Of a DNA stretch of 34,972 nt, positions 17,213 to 24,691 are shown in pieces; position 1 is the first letter of the stretch, and every line of letters begins with the position of its first letter. Origin of the DNA: Thermoleophilia bacterium (GTDB lineage Bacteria > Actinomycetota > Thermoleophilia > BMS3ABIN01); the NCBI GenBank assembly GCA_030650885.1, contig JAUSDE010000132.1, positions 1-34,972 of the forward strand, in the 5' to 3' direction. Under the pieces are notes generated by a model. That model did not search any database. It saw only the letters and a program-made list of their open reading frames with translations, and was not told the DNA's origin. The position numbers and the translations under genes are program-made.

Positions 17213-19922
17213 TCTTTACCTCATTCCCGGAATCGGCCTGCCCCACGGGGCCGCCGTTTCCGACAGTATTTTTTTTCACGCGCCTGATCATCTGCTCAGC
17301 GGCCCGCATCTCGGATTCCCTGCCATCCACCTTGCCCTCGAGTTTCAGCAGCTTCACCCGTGTCAGCACTTCTCCCACTTCCGGCGACTCCTCGAGTCCC
17401 AGCTCCAGCAGGTCCTTGCCGCTGATGCCAAGTGAAGTATAGCGGAGCTCCCTGAGGAATAGTTCGACGGCGTCACGGGCGCTGCCTTCGCCAGCCTCAG
17501 CCCAGGCGAGCAGCAGCCCTTCCGCGGGCAGCCTCGCCAGCAGATCATAGAGTTCCGGCCTGCCCAGGCTGGCGCCAGCCATGCGCTCCAGCACCTTGCG
17601 GGCGAGCACGACACCGCCGGCGATCACCGTGGCGTCGGAGTTGCGCAGCTTGAGCCGCTCAGTCCACCCGGCGAGCTGCTCCGGTTCCAGACGGCGGGCC
17701 ATACATACAAGCCGCAGCCGCCAGAGGCGGATCTCCTCACGCATGTGAAGTTCTTTGACAGCGAGGTCGGCCTGTGCCACAAGCTCCGCAGTCTCCGCGT
17801 CGGCAGCCAGCGATGGATGTATCGACGGCGCGATGCCCAGCTCGCCGATCCTCTGGATGGTATGCCCCACTTCGGGCTCCGACAGCAGCCAGATCAGCTC
17901 ATCGCGCAACCTGGCAGAGGAAAGGTCACCTACAAGATTCATCTCGACGCAGCCGCGCGCAAGGCCGAGCGTATGCGAGTTCATGCGGAAGCCCAGCCGG
18001 TTCTCATAACGGATAGCCCGGAAAATACGCGTGGGGTCCTCGATGAAACTCAGATTATGCAGCACCCGGATGACCCGGTTCTCGATATCGCGCAGGCCGC
18101 CGAAGAAATCGAGCAGCCGCCCGAAGTCGTGGGCCGTGAGGGACACCGCCATTGCGTTGATGGTGAAATCGCGCCTGTAAAGATCGTGTTTTATGGAAGA
18201 GTGCTCCACGGTCGGGAGCGCAGCCGGGTAATCGTAGAACTCGGTGCGGGTCGTAGCGATGTCCACCCTGATCTCGGGCTGCACCTGGTCCAGCACGACT
18301 ACTGCCGTGTTGAATTTCTGGTGCGCCCTGACGCGGCCGCCCAGTTCCTTTGCCAGATGCTCGGCGAAATCGATGCCGTCGCCCTCGACGGCTATGTCGA
18401 TGTCATAGTTGGGCTGGCGCAGGATCATGTCACGGACAAAACCGCCCACCAGGTAGACGCCGCGATAGTCGGTGCTGAGTTTCTGCACCGCTTCGAACAC
18501 GGGAGCGACGTTGGGTATCTCCGCGAGCTGGCCGCGGAAGTCCGCCTCTCGCAGGACCGTTTCGCCGATGCCCGATTCCACCTCGCTACCGTGGAGGGTC
18601 CTGAGCACATCGGAGCGTGTGACGATACCCGTCACCTGGTCGACCGGAACCTCGCGCATACCCTCGTGGCCTGGCGGCACCACTGGCAGGCGGCCGACGG
18701 CGCTCTCGGCCATCAGGCGGCGCAGCTCGTGCACGGTAGTGTTCTCCGAGACGGTCCTGACGCCACGTGACATGATGCCTTTCACCGGCGCGTGCTTGAG
18801 TTTGTGGCCCACAGCCTTGTCCAGGTCCTTGCGCGAGACGATACCGGCCAGCATCTCATTGTCTCTTACACAGACGCCGCTGTGTCCGTAGCGCTGGCAG
18901 ATCAGCAGAGCCTCGCCGATAGTCGTATGGGCTTCAACGAAATACACCGGGTGTGACATGATGTCGCGCGCCCGCAGGGGCTCCTCGAGCACGCCGGGCA
19001 GGCTGTCGACGAGCAGCTGGTGCGTCTCATCGAGACTCCTGCCCTTGACGATGGCCGACGACGCCTGGCTATGGCCGCCGCCGCCGATGGGCGCCAGCGC
19101 CTTTGCCACGTCCAGGAGCCGGCTCTTGCTGCGCCCGACGACAAAGATCCGATCCTCCATCTCTACCATGATGATCAGCGCCTGGCAGTCGGTGACGTCC
19201 ATGATCTTGTGAGCGACAACGCTCAGGCCTTCAACATAGCGGGGGCTGTGCAATGAGGCCAGGAAGACTTCCACGTCGCCGATAGTCGTCTGCTCCAGCA
19301 CGTCGATCAGCTGCAGCATCAGCTCTCGCTGATCGTCGCTGAGCGGGTTGTGAAGATATTTGCCGATCAGGCCCTGGCTTGCACCCAGCCGCATGCAAAG
19401 GGCGAGCGCCTCGGCGTCCCTCGGCGTGGTCGTTGGAAAAGTCAGCGAGCCGGTATCCTCGTGGATGCCGAGGGCGAAGATCGTCGCCTCCAGCGGCGAG
19501 ACCTCCAGATGCCGGTCGTGGATGATCTTCAGCATAGTGGTGACCAGGGAACCGTCCCGGGAGAGCACGTAATTCTCGTCGGCGACGAATACCGGTTTCT
19601 CCGATGGCGAACCCAGCCTGTGGTGGTCGAAGACTATGACCTCGACCTCAGGCGACGGACAGACAGGTTCGAACTCGCCCAACCTTCCACAATGGATGGT
19701 GTCGACGATGATCAGCCGTCGCACTTTCCCGAAATCCACCATGGAGACATCGACGGTATCGATCTCGTCGGCGTGCAGGTTATAGAACTCACGGACGTTG
19801 CGGTTGAGCGATCCGGGGAAGCAGATCTTGGCCTCGGGATAAAGCTTCGCGGCCGCCACCGATGCGGCAAAGCCGTCGAAGTCGGTGTTGGCGTGCGTGA
19901 CTATGACTTCCGGAATATTCAT
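17205..19922 (-). CDS. DHH phosphoesterase - CBS pair - tRNA nucleotidyltransferase fusion
   Basis: This 905-residue protein joins three parts. Residues 1-310 are a DHH/DHHA1 phosphoesterase: THANTDFDGFAA, VFDHHRLG (Asp-His-His at about 99-101), GIHEDTGS and GGGGHSQAS. Residues about 319-445 are two CBS domains (RARDIMSHPVYFV and VKGIMSRGVRTV), which usually bind adenine nucleotides. From about 490 comes a class II tRNA nucleotidyltransferase/poly(A) polymerase head: YLVGGFVRDMILRQPNYDIDIAVEGDG, RRDFTINAMA and EDPTRIFRAIRYENRLGF. It may add A or CCA to tRNA 3' ends while the DHH part removes nucleotides. Similar fusions are known in other bacteria as A-adding enzymes, so a separate CC-adding enzyme may exist elsewhere. 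It leads the S2P protease gene. Confidence 0.94.
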   Translation of the reverse strand: MNIPEVIVTHANTDFDGFAASVAAAKLYPEAKICFPGSLNRNVREFYNLHADEIDTVDVSMVDFGKVRRLIIVDTIHCGRLGEFEPVCPSPEVEVIVFDHHRLGSPSEKPVFVADENYVLSRDGSLVTTMLKIIHDRHLEVSPLEATIFALGIHEDTGSLTFPTTTPRDAEALALCMRLGASQGLIGKYLHNPLSDDQRELMLQLIDVLEQTTIGDVEVFLASLHSPRYVEGLSVVAHKIMDVTDCQALIIMVEMEDRIFVVGRSKSRLLDVAKALAPIGGGGHSQASSAIVKGRSLDETHQLLVDSLPGVLEEPLRARDIMSHPVYFVEAHTTIGEALLICQRYGHSGVCVRDNEMLAGIVSRKDLDKAVGHKLKHAPVKGIMSRGVRTVSENTTVHELRRLMAESAVGRLPVVPPGHEGMREVPVDQVTGIVTRSDVLRTLHGSEVESGIGETVLREADFRGQLAEIPNVAPVFEAVQKLSTDYRGVYLVGGFVRDMILRQPNYDIDIAVEGDGIDFAEHLAKELGGRVRAHQKFNTAVVVLDQVQPEIRVDIATTRTEFYDYPAALPTVEHSSIKHDLYRRDFTINAMAVSLTAHDFGRLLDFFGGLRDIENRVIRVLHNLSFIEDPTRIFRAIRYENRLGFRMNSHTLGLARGCVEMNLVGDLSSARLRDELIWLLSEPEVGHTIQRIGELGIAPSIHPSLAADAETAELVAQADLAVKELHMREEIRLWRLRLVCMARRLEPEQLAGWTERLKLRNSDATVIAGGVVLARKVLERMAGASLGRPELYDLLARLPAEGLLLAWAEAGEGSARDAVELFLRELRYTSLGISGKDLLELGLEESPEVGEVLTRVKLLKLEGKVDGRESEMRAAEQMIRRVKKNTVGNGGPVGQADSGNEVKSE

Positions 19923-19940
19923 TGGAAGCGATGATCAACT

Positions 19941-19968
19941 TTCATAGGGGAGTTGCCAGAGTTCGCAA
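19941..19968 (-). promoter_or_regulatory. Promoter of the DHH-CBS-nucleotidyltransferase gene
   Basis: TTGCGA, a 16-base spacer and TATGAA lie on the minus strand just upstream of the 19922 ATG, giving a short leader of under 20 bases. No clear SD is seen. Confidence 0.5.
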
Positions 19969-20026
19969 ACCTGCTCAGTGATGCTGTCCCCAGTTATTTA
20001 TAGAATTAACCAGCCTTCCACGGATT

Positions 20027-21073
20027 CTACGCGAAGAATGTCTGCGCCAGATCCCAGAACTCCTGCCGCACCACCTTACGCTCACCAACGGCCACTTCCA
20101 GCGGTACGGCTACTATCGCGTCACCCTGCAGCGCCGCCATCAGGCCGAACTCCTCGCCCTGCACCATCTCCGCGGCCTTGGCTCCGTAGCGCGTCGCCAG
20201 TATGCGGTCATGAGCGGTCGGCGTGCCCCCGCGCTGGATATGCCCCAGCACGGTCGCCCGGGTCTCGAAGCCGGTACGCCGCTCGATCTCCTTGGCCAGG
20301 ATGTTGGCGACTCCGCCCAGTTTCACGTTGCCGAAGGCATCGACCTCGTCGGACTGGGTCACCATCTGCTCTTCGCCTTCCTTGGTGACCAGCTTGGCGC
20401 CCTCACTCACGGCGACGATGCTGAAGCTCTTGTCGCCCGACTGGCGGCGGCGGATGATGTCGCAGGTCTCTTCCACGGAAACATCGTACTCGGGAATCAG
20501 GATGACATCCGCTCCGCCGGCGATACCAGCCATGACCGTGATCCAGCCGGTGTGCCGGCCCATGATCTCCACAACGATGACACGGTCATGGGATTCGGCG
20601 GTAGTATGCAGCCTGTCGATGTTCTCGGTCGCGATCTGCACGGCGGTGTCGAAACCGAATGTGTAGTCGGTGCCGGACAGGTCGTTGTCGATGGTCTTGG
20701 GAACTCCCACCATGTTGAGCGCGTATTTGCCATTGAGCTGATTGGCCACGCCCAGGGTATCGTCGCCGCCGATGGCGATCGTCGCCCAGATCTCGTTCTG
20801 CCTCATGTTATCCACCAGCAGTTCGACGCCGCCCTCGGTCTTCATCGGGTTAGTACGCGATGTCCCCAGGATGGTTCCGCCGCGATGCAGGATGCCGGAG
20901 ATCGCTTTGAGGTCGAGTTTCATATAGTCGTTTTCCATAAGGCCCCGCCAGCCGCCGCGCACACCGACCATCTCATAGCCGGCACGGGTAAGCTTCAAAG
21001 TAGCTGCGCGAATGACCGCGTTAAGCCCCGGGCAGTCACCGCCACCTGTGAGGATCGCAACCTTTTTTGCCAT
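20027..21073 (-). CDS. 6-phosphofructokinase, PPi-dependent signature (GGDDT / KTIDND)
   Basis: The 348-residue enzyme begins KKVAILTGGGDCPGLNAVIRA. It has Asp at the site that is Gly in ATP enzymes (GGDDT, about residues 102-106) and Lys before the catalytic motif (VPKTIDND, Lys about 126). This Asp/Lys pair is the established marker of pyrophosphate-dependent PFK, which works reversibly in glycolysis and gluconeogenesis. EIMGRHTGW and GHIQRGGTPTAHDRILATR complete the active site. GGAGG stands 7 bases before the ATG. Some actinobacterial enzymes with GGxDT-type sites use ATP, so the donor should be tested. Confidence 0.93.
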   Translation of the reverse strand: MAKKVAILTGGGDCPGLNAVIRAATLKLTRAGYEMVGVRGGWRGLMENDYMKLDLKAISGILHRGGTILGTSRTNPMKTEGGVELLVDNMRQNEIWATIAIGGDDTLGVANQLNGKYALNMVGVPKTIDNDLSGTDYTFGFDTAVQIATENIDRLHTTAESHDRVIVVEIMGRHTGWITVMAGIAGGADVILIPEYDVSVEETCDIIRRRQSGDKSFSIVAVSEGAKLVTKEGEEQMVTQSDEVDAFGNVKLGGVANILAKEIERRTGFETRATVLGHIQRGGTPTAHDRILATRYGAKAAEMVQGEEFGLMAALQGDAIVAVPLEVAVGERKVVRQEFWDLAQTFFA

Positions 21074-21116
21074 CAGAAAACCTCCATTTTGCCGTAGTTT
21101 GAACTGCGTGAGATCT

Positions 21117-21134
21117 GTTCCGCCATTGCGGAAC
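21117..21134 (-). other. Hairpin in the leader of the second phosphofructokinase
   Basis: GTTCCGC and GCGGAAC pair perfectly around a 4-base loop about 45 bases before the start codon. Function unknown. Confidence 0.4.
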
Positions 21135-21195
21135 CAACCATAATTTTACAAGGGGAATAATATCTTTTGCGGGGAAGGAACGAAACCCGCGCTAG

Positions 21196-21384
21196 CTAAC
21201 AGAGAGTCAGCTGCTCCGCCGTCAGGTCGTTGCGCGCGGCGATGACCGCCCGGTCGAAGGTCTTGAGGCAGTTCTCGCAGATGAAACTCTGCCGTTTTTC
21301 CGACCATGATACCGTGGCCTTTTTGTGGCAGCAATGGCATGGATAGCGAGCCGAGGTTCGATATTTTTCCGTGGAATCAGTCAT
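21196..21384 (-). CDS. Small zinc-ribbon protein
   Basis: This 62-residue protein has two CxxC pairs: PCHCCHKKATVSW and FICENCLKTFDRA. The spacing fits a single zinc ribbon. I do not recognise a named family. Zinc ribbons of this size often act as nucleic-acid or protein adaptors, but nothing shows the partner. A TATAAT box ends 7 bases before the ATG and there is no SD, so the mRNA may be leaderless. It is upstream of, and in the same direction as, the PPi-type PFK gene. The overlapping track ORF at 21146-21340 is a shadow. Confidence 0.65.
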   Translation of the reverse strand: MTDSTEKYRTSARYPCHCCHKKATVSWSEKRQSFICENCLKTFDRAVIAARNDLTAEQLTLC

Positions 21385-21391
21385 GGTGACT

Positions 21392-21397
21392 ATTATA
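21392..21397 (-). promoter_or_regulatory. -10 box giving a possibly leaderless mRNA
   Basis: TATAAT on the minus strand is followed by 7 bases and then the ATG of the zinc-ribbon gene. A transcript starting at or next to the ATG would be leaderless. The -35 match is poor. Confidence 0.5.
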
Positions 21398-21609
21398 TAT
21401 TCCCTGACTGGCGGTTATTACCTGCCAGGATCGGCTCTCGGCGGACAGCAGCCTCATATATCATCTATGCCCGTAAAGCCGCTGCTGAAGCGGGTTTTCT
21501 GCCTGCCTCAGAATCCCATTTTGTTAATCCTTAGTATTTTTGTCAGGTTTTATAAGGATAACTTATGTATCCATCCACACTATCGAATAACCTAGATGGC
21601 GCCAACCTA

Positions 21610-21637
21610 TTGCAATGTATGCATATGTGCGTACAAT
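21610..21637 (+). promoter_or_regulatory. Promoter of the candidate small RNA
   Basis: TTGCAA, 16 bases and TACAAT form a strong promoter in non-coding DNA. The start would be near 21644, in front of the structured region that ends at the 21848 terminator. Confidence 0.7.
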
Positions 21638-21643
21638 GGTTCT

Positions 21644-21878
21644 ATTAGAGCCTCACTGAAGGGTAAAGGTGACCTTCCCTGAGGTCGATTCATTTAATGA
21701 GACAGCAGACAGCCGCGAGCTGTTTTCTGTTTCCTGATTTGCTCGTGCGGGTAAGAGAGACCAGCTCAGATCGACAGCCATGTGCCGTAAAATGTCTTCG
21801 TCTGTGAATCCCGCCCTCCACAGGTGGACGTGCGAGCAAATGTTTTTAGAGCCGCCCGGAAGGGCGGCTCTTTTCTTT
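21644..21878 (+). ncRNA. Candidate structured small RNA, about 235 nt
   Basis: No reading frame with an SD crosses this stretch. It is bounded by a good promoter and an intrinsic terminator and folds into three parts. (1) CCTCA..GAAGG / CCTTC..TGAGG at 21651-21683. (2) ACAG..ACAGC / GCTGT..CTGT at about 21702-21730. (3) A 13-pair long-range stem, ATTTGCTCGTGCG at 21737-21749 with CGTGCGAGCAAAT at 21829-21841, enclosing a smaller GAT..ACAG / CTGT..ATC arm. It is antisense to no gene and converges on the rpmF end. I do not recognise tmRNA, SRP RNA, RNase P RNA or a riboswitch consensus. A diverged 6S-type RNA is possible but unproven. Confidence 0.65.
21848..21878 (+). terminator. Intrinsic terminator of the candidate small RNA
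   Basis: AGAGCCGCCC and GGGCGGCTCT pair perfectly around a GGAA tetraloop, followed by TTTCTTT on the plus strand. On the minus strand the following bases are A-rich, so it is not a good rpmF terminator. Confidence 0.92.
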
Positions 21879-21906
21879 GCCCATCTATATAGTTTTGGCC
21901 CTCAGC

Positions 21907-22086
21907 TTACTCCTCGAAGGCTATGATCTCGCGTCCCTTGTAAGTGCCGCAGACAGGACATACCCTGTGTGGCCTCTTGGGGCTGTGGCACTGAGGGCAG
22001 GTGTTGATCGTCGCAGCGGTCAGGCTGTCGTGAGCCCGGCGCTGGTCTCGTCTTGCTTTGGAAGTTTTTCTCTTGGGTACGGCCAT
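21907..22086 (-). CDS. rpmF: Ribosomal protein bL32, zinc-binding form
   Basis: Too short for the ORF track: 59 residues, [21 protein letters not shown] at the start, then [22 protein letters not shown] and EIIAFEE. The two CxxC pairs bind zinc. bL32 belongs to the large ribosomal subunit near the peptidyl transferase centre. GAGG lies 9 bases before the ATG. It follows the DUF177 gene in the widespread DUF177-rpmF order. Confidence 0.97.
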   Translation of the reverse strand: MAVPKRKTSKARRDQRRAHDSLTAATINTCPQCHSPKRPHRVCPVCGTYKGREIIAFEE

Positions 22087-22214
22087 TTGTGATTACCTCT
22101 TTCTTTTTACCAAGGAAACAGGATAGCGGAACCGGCCCTCAAAGTAAAACCTGGAGAACTGAAGGCCCGGCCCCGCGACAGGTAAACCGCAGCCCGACAT
22201 ATATATCCCCAGCG

Positions 22215-22751
22215 TTACTCCGGCTTCCAGTCTTTCAGCTTCTCCCATCGGAAATCAGCCGGCGGCTCGCAGCTGCATTCCACCAGGTTGCGGTTGCCTC
22301 CGCACAGATGACACAGCCCCTTGCAGTCGGACTGGCACAATATCTTGGGCGGCAGCAGTTCCGCCACGGCGTCATGCGCCCACCGTGAGAGGTTCAACAT
22401 GCCGCCTTCCTTGTACCAGAGAGTCGGCTCATCCTCTTCGCCTATTTCCTTGACAGGTGGCAGCTCGGCTTCAAAGAAATCCTCGACGGTCACGTCGAGA
22501 TCCAGAGCGGCCGGCTCCAGGCAGCGCCAGCAGGCGCCTTCCAGCCTGCAGAGGAAGGACATGTTCACGGTATAACCGCGCCCGACATCGATGGCCTTGA
22601 TAACCGCTGTCGCTACGTCCGGGACAAAAACATAGTCCTGCCCAGCCAGATGTAGCGGCGGCAGCCGGACTTCCATTTCAAATACCATGGGATCGCCCGG
22701 TTCGAGGGGAAGCGCCGACAGATCGAGGGAAGTCAGGGTATGGTCAGACAA
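22215..22751 (-). CDS. DUF177 (YceD-like) protein
   Basis: The 178-residue protein has the DUF177 layout: a Cys pair in the middle (CRLEGACWRCLEP), an acidic DFFEAELPP region and a C-terminal CQSDCKGLCHLCGGNRN..CSC metal-binding end. The family sits next to rpmF in most bacteria and is linked to 23S rRNA and large-subunit accumulation, as for plant DUF177A and bacterial YceD. The start is TTG with GGAGC six bases before it. It lies 69 bases after the SepIVA-like gene. Confidence 0.92.
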   Translation of the reverse strand: MSDHTLTSLDLSALPLEPGDPMVFEMEVRLPPLHLAGQDYVFVPDVATAVIKAIDVGRGYTVNMSFLCRLEGACWRCLEPAALDLDVTVEDFFEAELPPVKEIGEEDEPTLWYKEGGMLNLSRWAHDAVAELLPPKILCQSDCKGLCHLCGGNRNLVECSCEPPADFRWEKLKDWKPE

Positions 22752-22820
22752 GAAAAAGCTCCAGTGAAACCGGCACTGCGGCAGGCGGGATTATTGGGAA
22801 GCCAAGAGCGGAGGAACGGT

Positions 22821-23306
22821 TCAGTCTTCCGTGCGGATCTCCTCAGCGCCCTCTTCGAGCTCGCTCTTGCCCTGCAGACGCTCGCGCCCGCGCTGCACCG
22901 CCGCCAGGAACTTGCCAAGGTTGGTCTCCAGTGTCTCAAGCACCTCGTCGGCGTAATCCTCGGCGCCCAGACGGATCTCACGCTCGCGCGCCCGCGCGTC
23001 TTCCATGATCGAGGCGGCGTTGCGCTCGGCCATCTTGACGACTTCCTGCTCGGATACCAGCCGCTCGGCCTGATCGTTGGCTTCCTTGACGATGCGGTCG
23101 CTCTCTGTCTTGGCCTCGGCGAGCATCTCCTGGCGCTCTTTGACTATCCAGCGCGCCTGCTTGATCTCTTCGGGGATGGTAGTCCGCATCTGATCGAGGA
23201 TGTCATAGATCTCCTCGCGGTCGATCATGACCTTGTCGGTCATCGGCATCGGCCGGGCGTTGTTCACGATCTCGTCGAGCTTGTCTATCAGTACCAGTAC
23301 GTCCAC
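22821..23306 (-). CDS. SepIVA/DivIVA-like coiled-coil protein
   Basis: The 161-residue protein is largely helical and charged: LVLIDKLDEIVNNARPMPMTDKVMIDREEIYDILDQMRTTIPEEIKQARWIVKERQEML, then a long coiled coil to the end. Position before DUF177 and rpmF and near coaD matches mycobacterial SepIVA, a DivIVA-like cell-division protein. The track start lies upstream. I choose GTG at 23306 because GGAGG lies five bases before it and the conserved region begins at once. A role at the septum or pole is inference from family and synteny. Confidence 0.82.
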   Translation of the reverse strand: MDVLVLIDKLDEIVNNARPMPMTDKVMIDREEIYDILDQMRTTIPEEIKQARWIVKERQEMLAEAKTESDRIVKEANDQAERLVSEQEVVKMAERNAASIMEDARAREREIRLGAEDYADEVLETLETNLGKFLAAVQRGRERLQGKSELEEGAEEIRTED

Positions 23307-23385
23307 TTTTGCCTCCAGTGTTCCTGGTTTTTCGTTGTCGGCCACCTTGCGGCGCCACACCGCGCCTGCCGGCGCGCCCGGGCGC

Positions 23386-23883
23386 TTACTTCAATAACTC
23401 GGCAAAGCGCCTGGCCACAACCGCGGGCACCAGGTCATCCACCTTGCCGCCGAATCTTGCCACTTCTTTTACGCCGCTGGAACTCAAAAAGCTGTACTCC
23501 GGCGACGCCATCAAGTAAACAGTTTCTAGGTCCGGAGCCAGTTTCCTGTTCAATTGCGCCATCTGGAACTCGTATTCGAAATCACTGATGGCCCTGAGCC
23601 CCTTCACGAGCGCCTTCGCGCCCCACTTGTGGGCGAAATCCACCAGCAGTGTATCAAAAAGCACGACCTCGATATTACCAGCTTCCCCGGAAAGCGAATC
23701 TTCGAGGAAGGCAACCCGCTCGTCGGCGCTGAACATCGTGTCCTTGCGCGGCGACGAGGCCACGACGCCCACGATCACCCGCTCGAACAGTTCCGAGGCC
23801 CGCCGGATTATGTCCAGGTGCCCTTCGGTGACCGGGTCATAGGTCCCGGGGCAGACTGCGGTGGTGTTGGTGTGATCGGTCAT
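23386..23883 (-). CDS. coaD: Phosphopantetheine adenylyltransferase
   Basis: CoaD transfers AMP from ATP to 4'-phosphopantetheine, the fourth step of CoA synthesis. The 165 residues carry PGTYDPVTEGHLDII (the nucleotidyltransferase TxGH, His about 22), KGLRAISDFEYEFQMAQLNRKL and PEYSFLSSSGVKEVARFGG, all family hallmarks. No clear SD precedes the ATG at 23883. It lies between rsmD and the SepIVA-like gene, a common bacterial order. Confidence 0.98.
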   Translation of the reverse strand: MTDHTNTTAVCPGTYDPVTEGHLDIIRRASELFERVIVGVVASSPRKDTMFSADERVAFLEDSLSGEAGNIEVVLFDTLLVDFAHKWGAKALVKGLRAISDFEYEFQMAQLNRKLAPDLETVYLMASPEYSFLSSSGVKEVARFGGKVDDLVPAVVARRFAELLK

Positions 23884-24001
23884 CGTGATTCAGATGGAAC
23901 TCTATCAAATCTTACATTAGAAGGAATTGTCTGATGGAGGAATCAATGCTGAATGGTTCACCAGTCGCCGGGGAATCAATACAGGTTTTCCGCTGGCGGT
24001 C

Positions 24002-24616
24002 TCACTCGCCCGAATCAATTTCTTCCTTTCGGCGAGCCCCATCAATCCTTCGCTCCGACGACTTCCTTTTTTCCCCGCCGTCATCCGCCATGAATATTCG
24101 GACCCGTGTGTCCCCGTACACCTTGTCGGTAATCGGCTCGAACGGCAGGGTAACCTCTTCGCGGGAATCGCTCTCGACGATGACCCTCCCCCCGGCCGTT
24201 ATAACCTTCGGTAGCCACCGGCTCAGCTGAGGCTCGATAACGCGGTGCATTTTATAGGGGGGGTCTACGAAAATCAAATCATATCGCTCGCCTTTTTTTG
24301 CTGCCTGCTTCAGTATTTGAAGGTAATCGCGCCGCGTCATGCGCACGTTTTCCATCCTGAGTTTCGCGATGTTTTTTTGGATGACCGCCGCCGCGGCGAC
24401 ACCGCTGTCGGCCAACACAGCCGCCGCCGCGCCGCGGCTCAGCGCCTCGAGCCCCAGCGCCCCGCTGCCGGCAAAAAGGTCCAGGACGGTAAGGCCCGAG
24501 ACATCGCCCAGCATATTGAAGATGGCGCCGCGGACCTTATCCGCGGTCGGCCGCGTATGGCTGCCCTTCGGGGCCGCTATTATCGTGCCTTTGCATGTTC
24601 CGGCGATTATCCGCAT
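24002..24616 (-). CDS. rsmD: 16S rRNA (guanine-966 N2)-methyltransferase
   Basis: RsmD methylates G966 of 16S rRNA with SAM. MRIIAGTCKG, PTADKVRGAIFNML, DLFAGSGALGLEALSRGA (SAM-binding motif I) and FVDPPY (the catalytic DPPY) are all present. The C-terminal 25 residues are a charged tail (GGEKRKSSERRIDGARRKEEID) beyond the usual domain. It sits between recG and coaD, its common neighbour. Confidence 0.96.
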   Translation of the reverse strand: MRIIAGTCKGTIIAAPKGSHTRPTADKVRGAIFNMLGDVSGLTVLDLFAGSGALGLEALSRGAAAAVLADSGVAAAAVIQKNIAKLRMENVRMTRRDYLQILKQAAKKGERYDLIFVDPPYKMHRVIEPQLSRWLPKVITAGGRVIVESDSREEVTLPFEPITDKVYGDTRVRIFMADDGGEKRKSSERRIDGARRKEEIDSGE

Positions 24617-24691
24617 TTCCTTTGGGTCCTTTGGATGACGTTCTAAAACTACCGGATTCGCCAGGTTTAAGCTCCCCGGTCTCCCCAGGTG

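Noticed and set aside
17745-18770. 341-residue plus-strand ORF
   Set aside because: Antisense shadow of the DHH-CBS-nucleotidyltransferase fusion.
16577-21073. PFK pair as a recent tandem duplication
   Set aside because: The two enzymes differ at donor-site residues and throughout, so they are old paralogs, not a recent copy.
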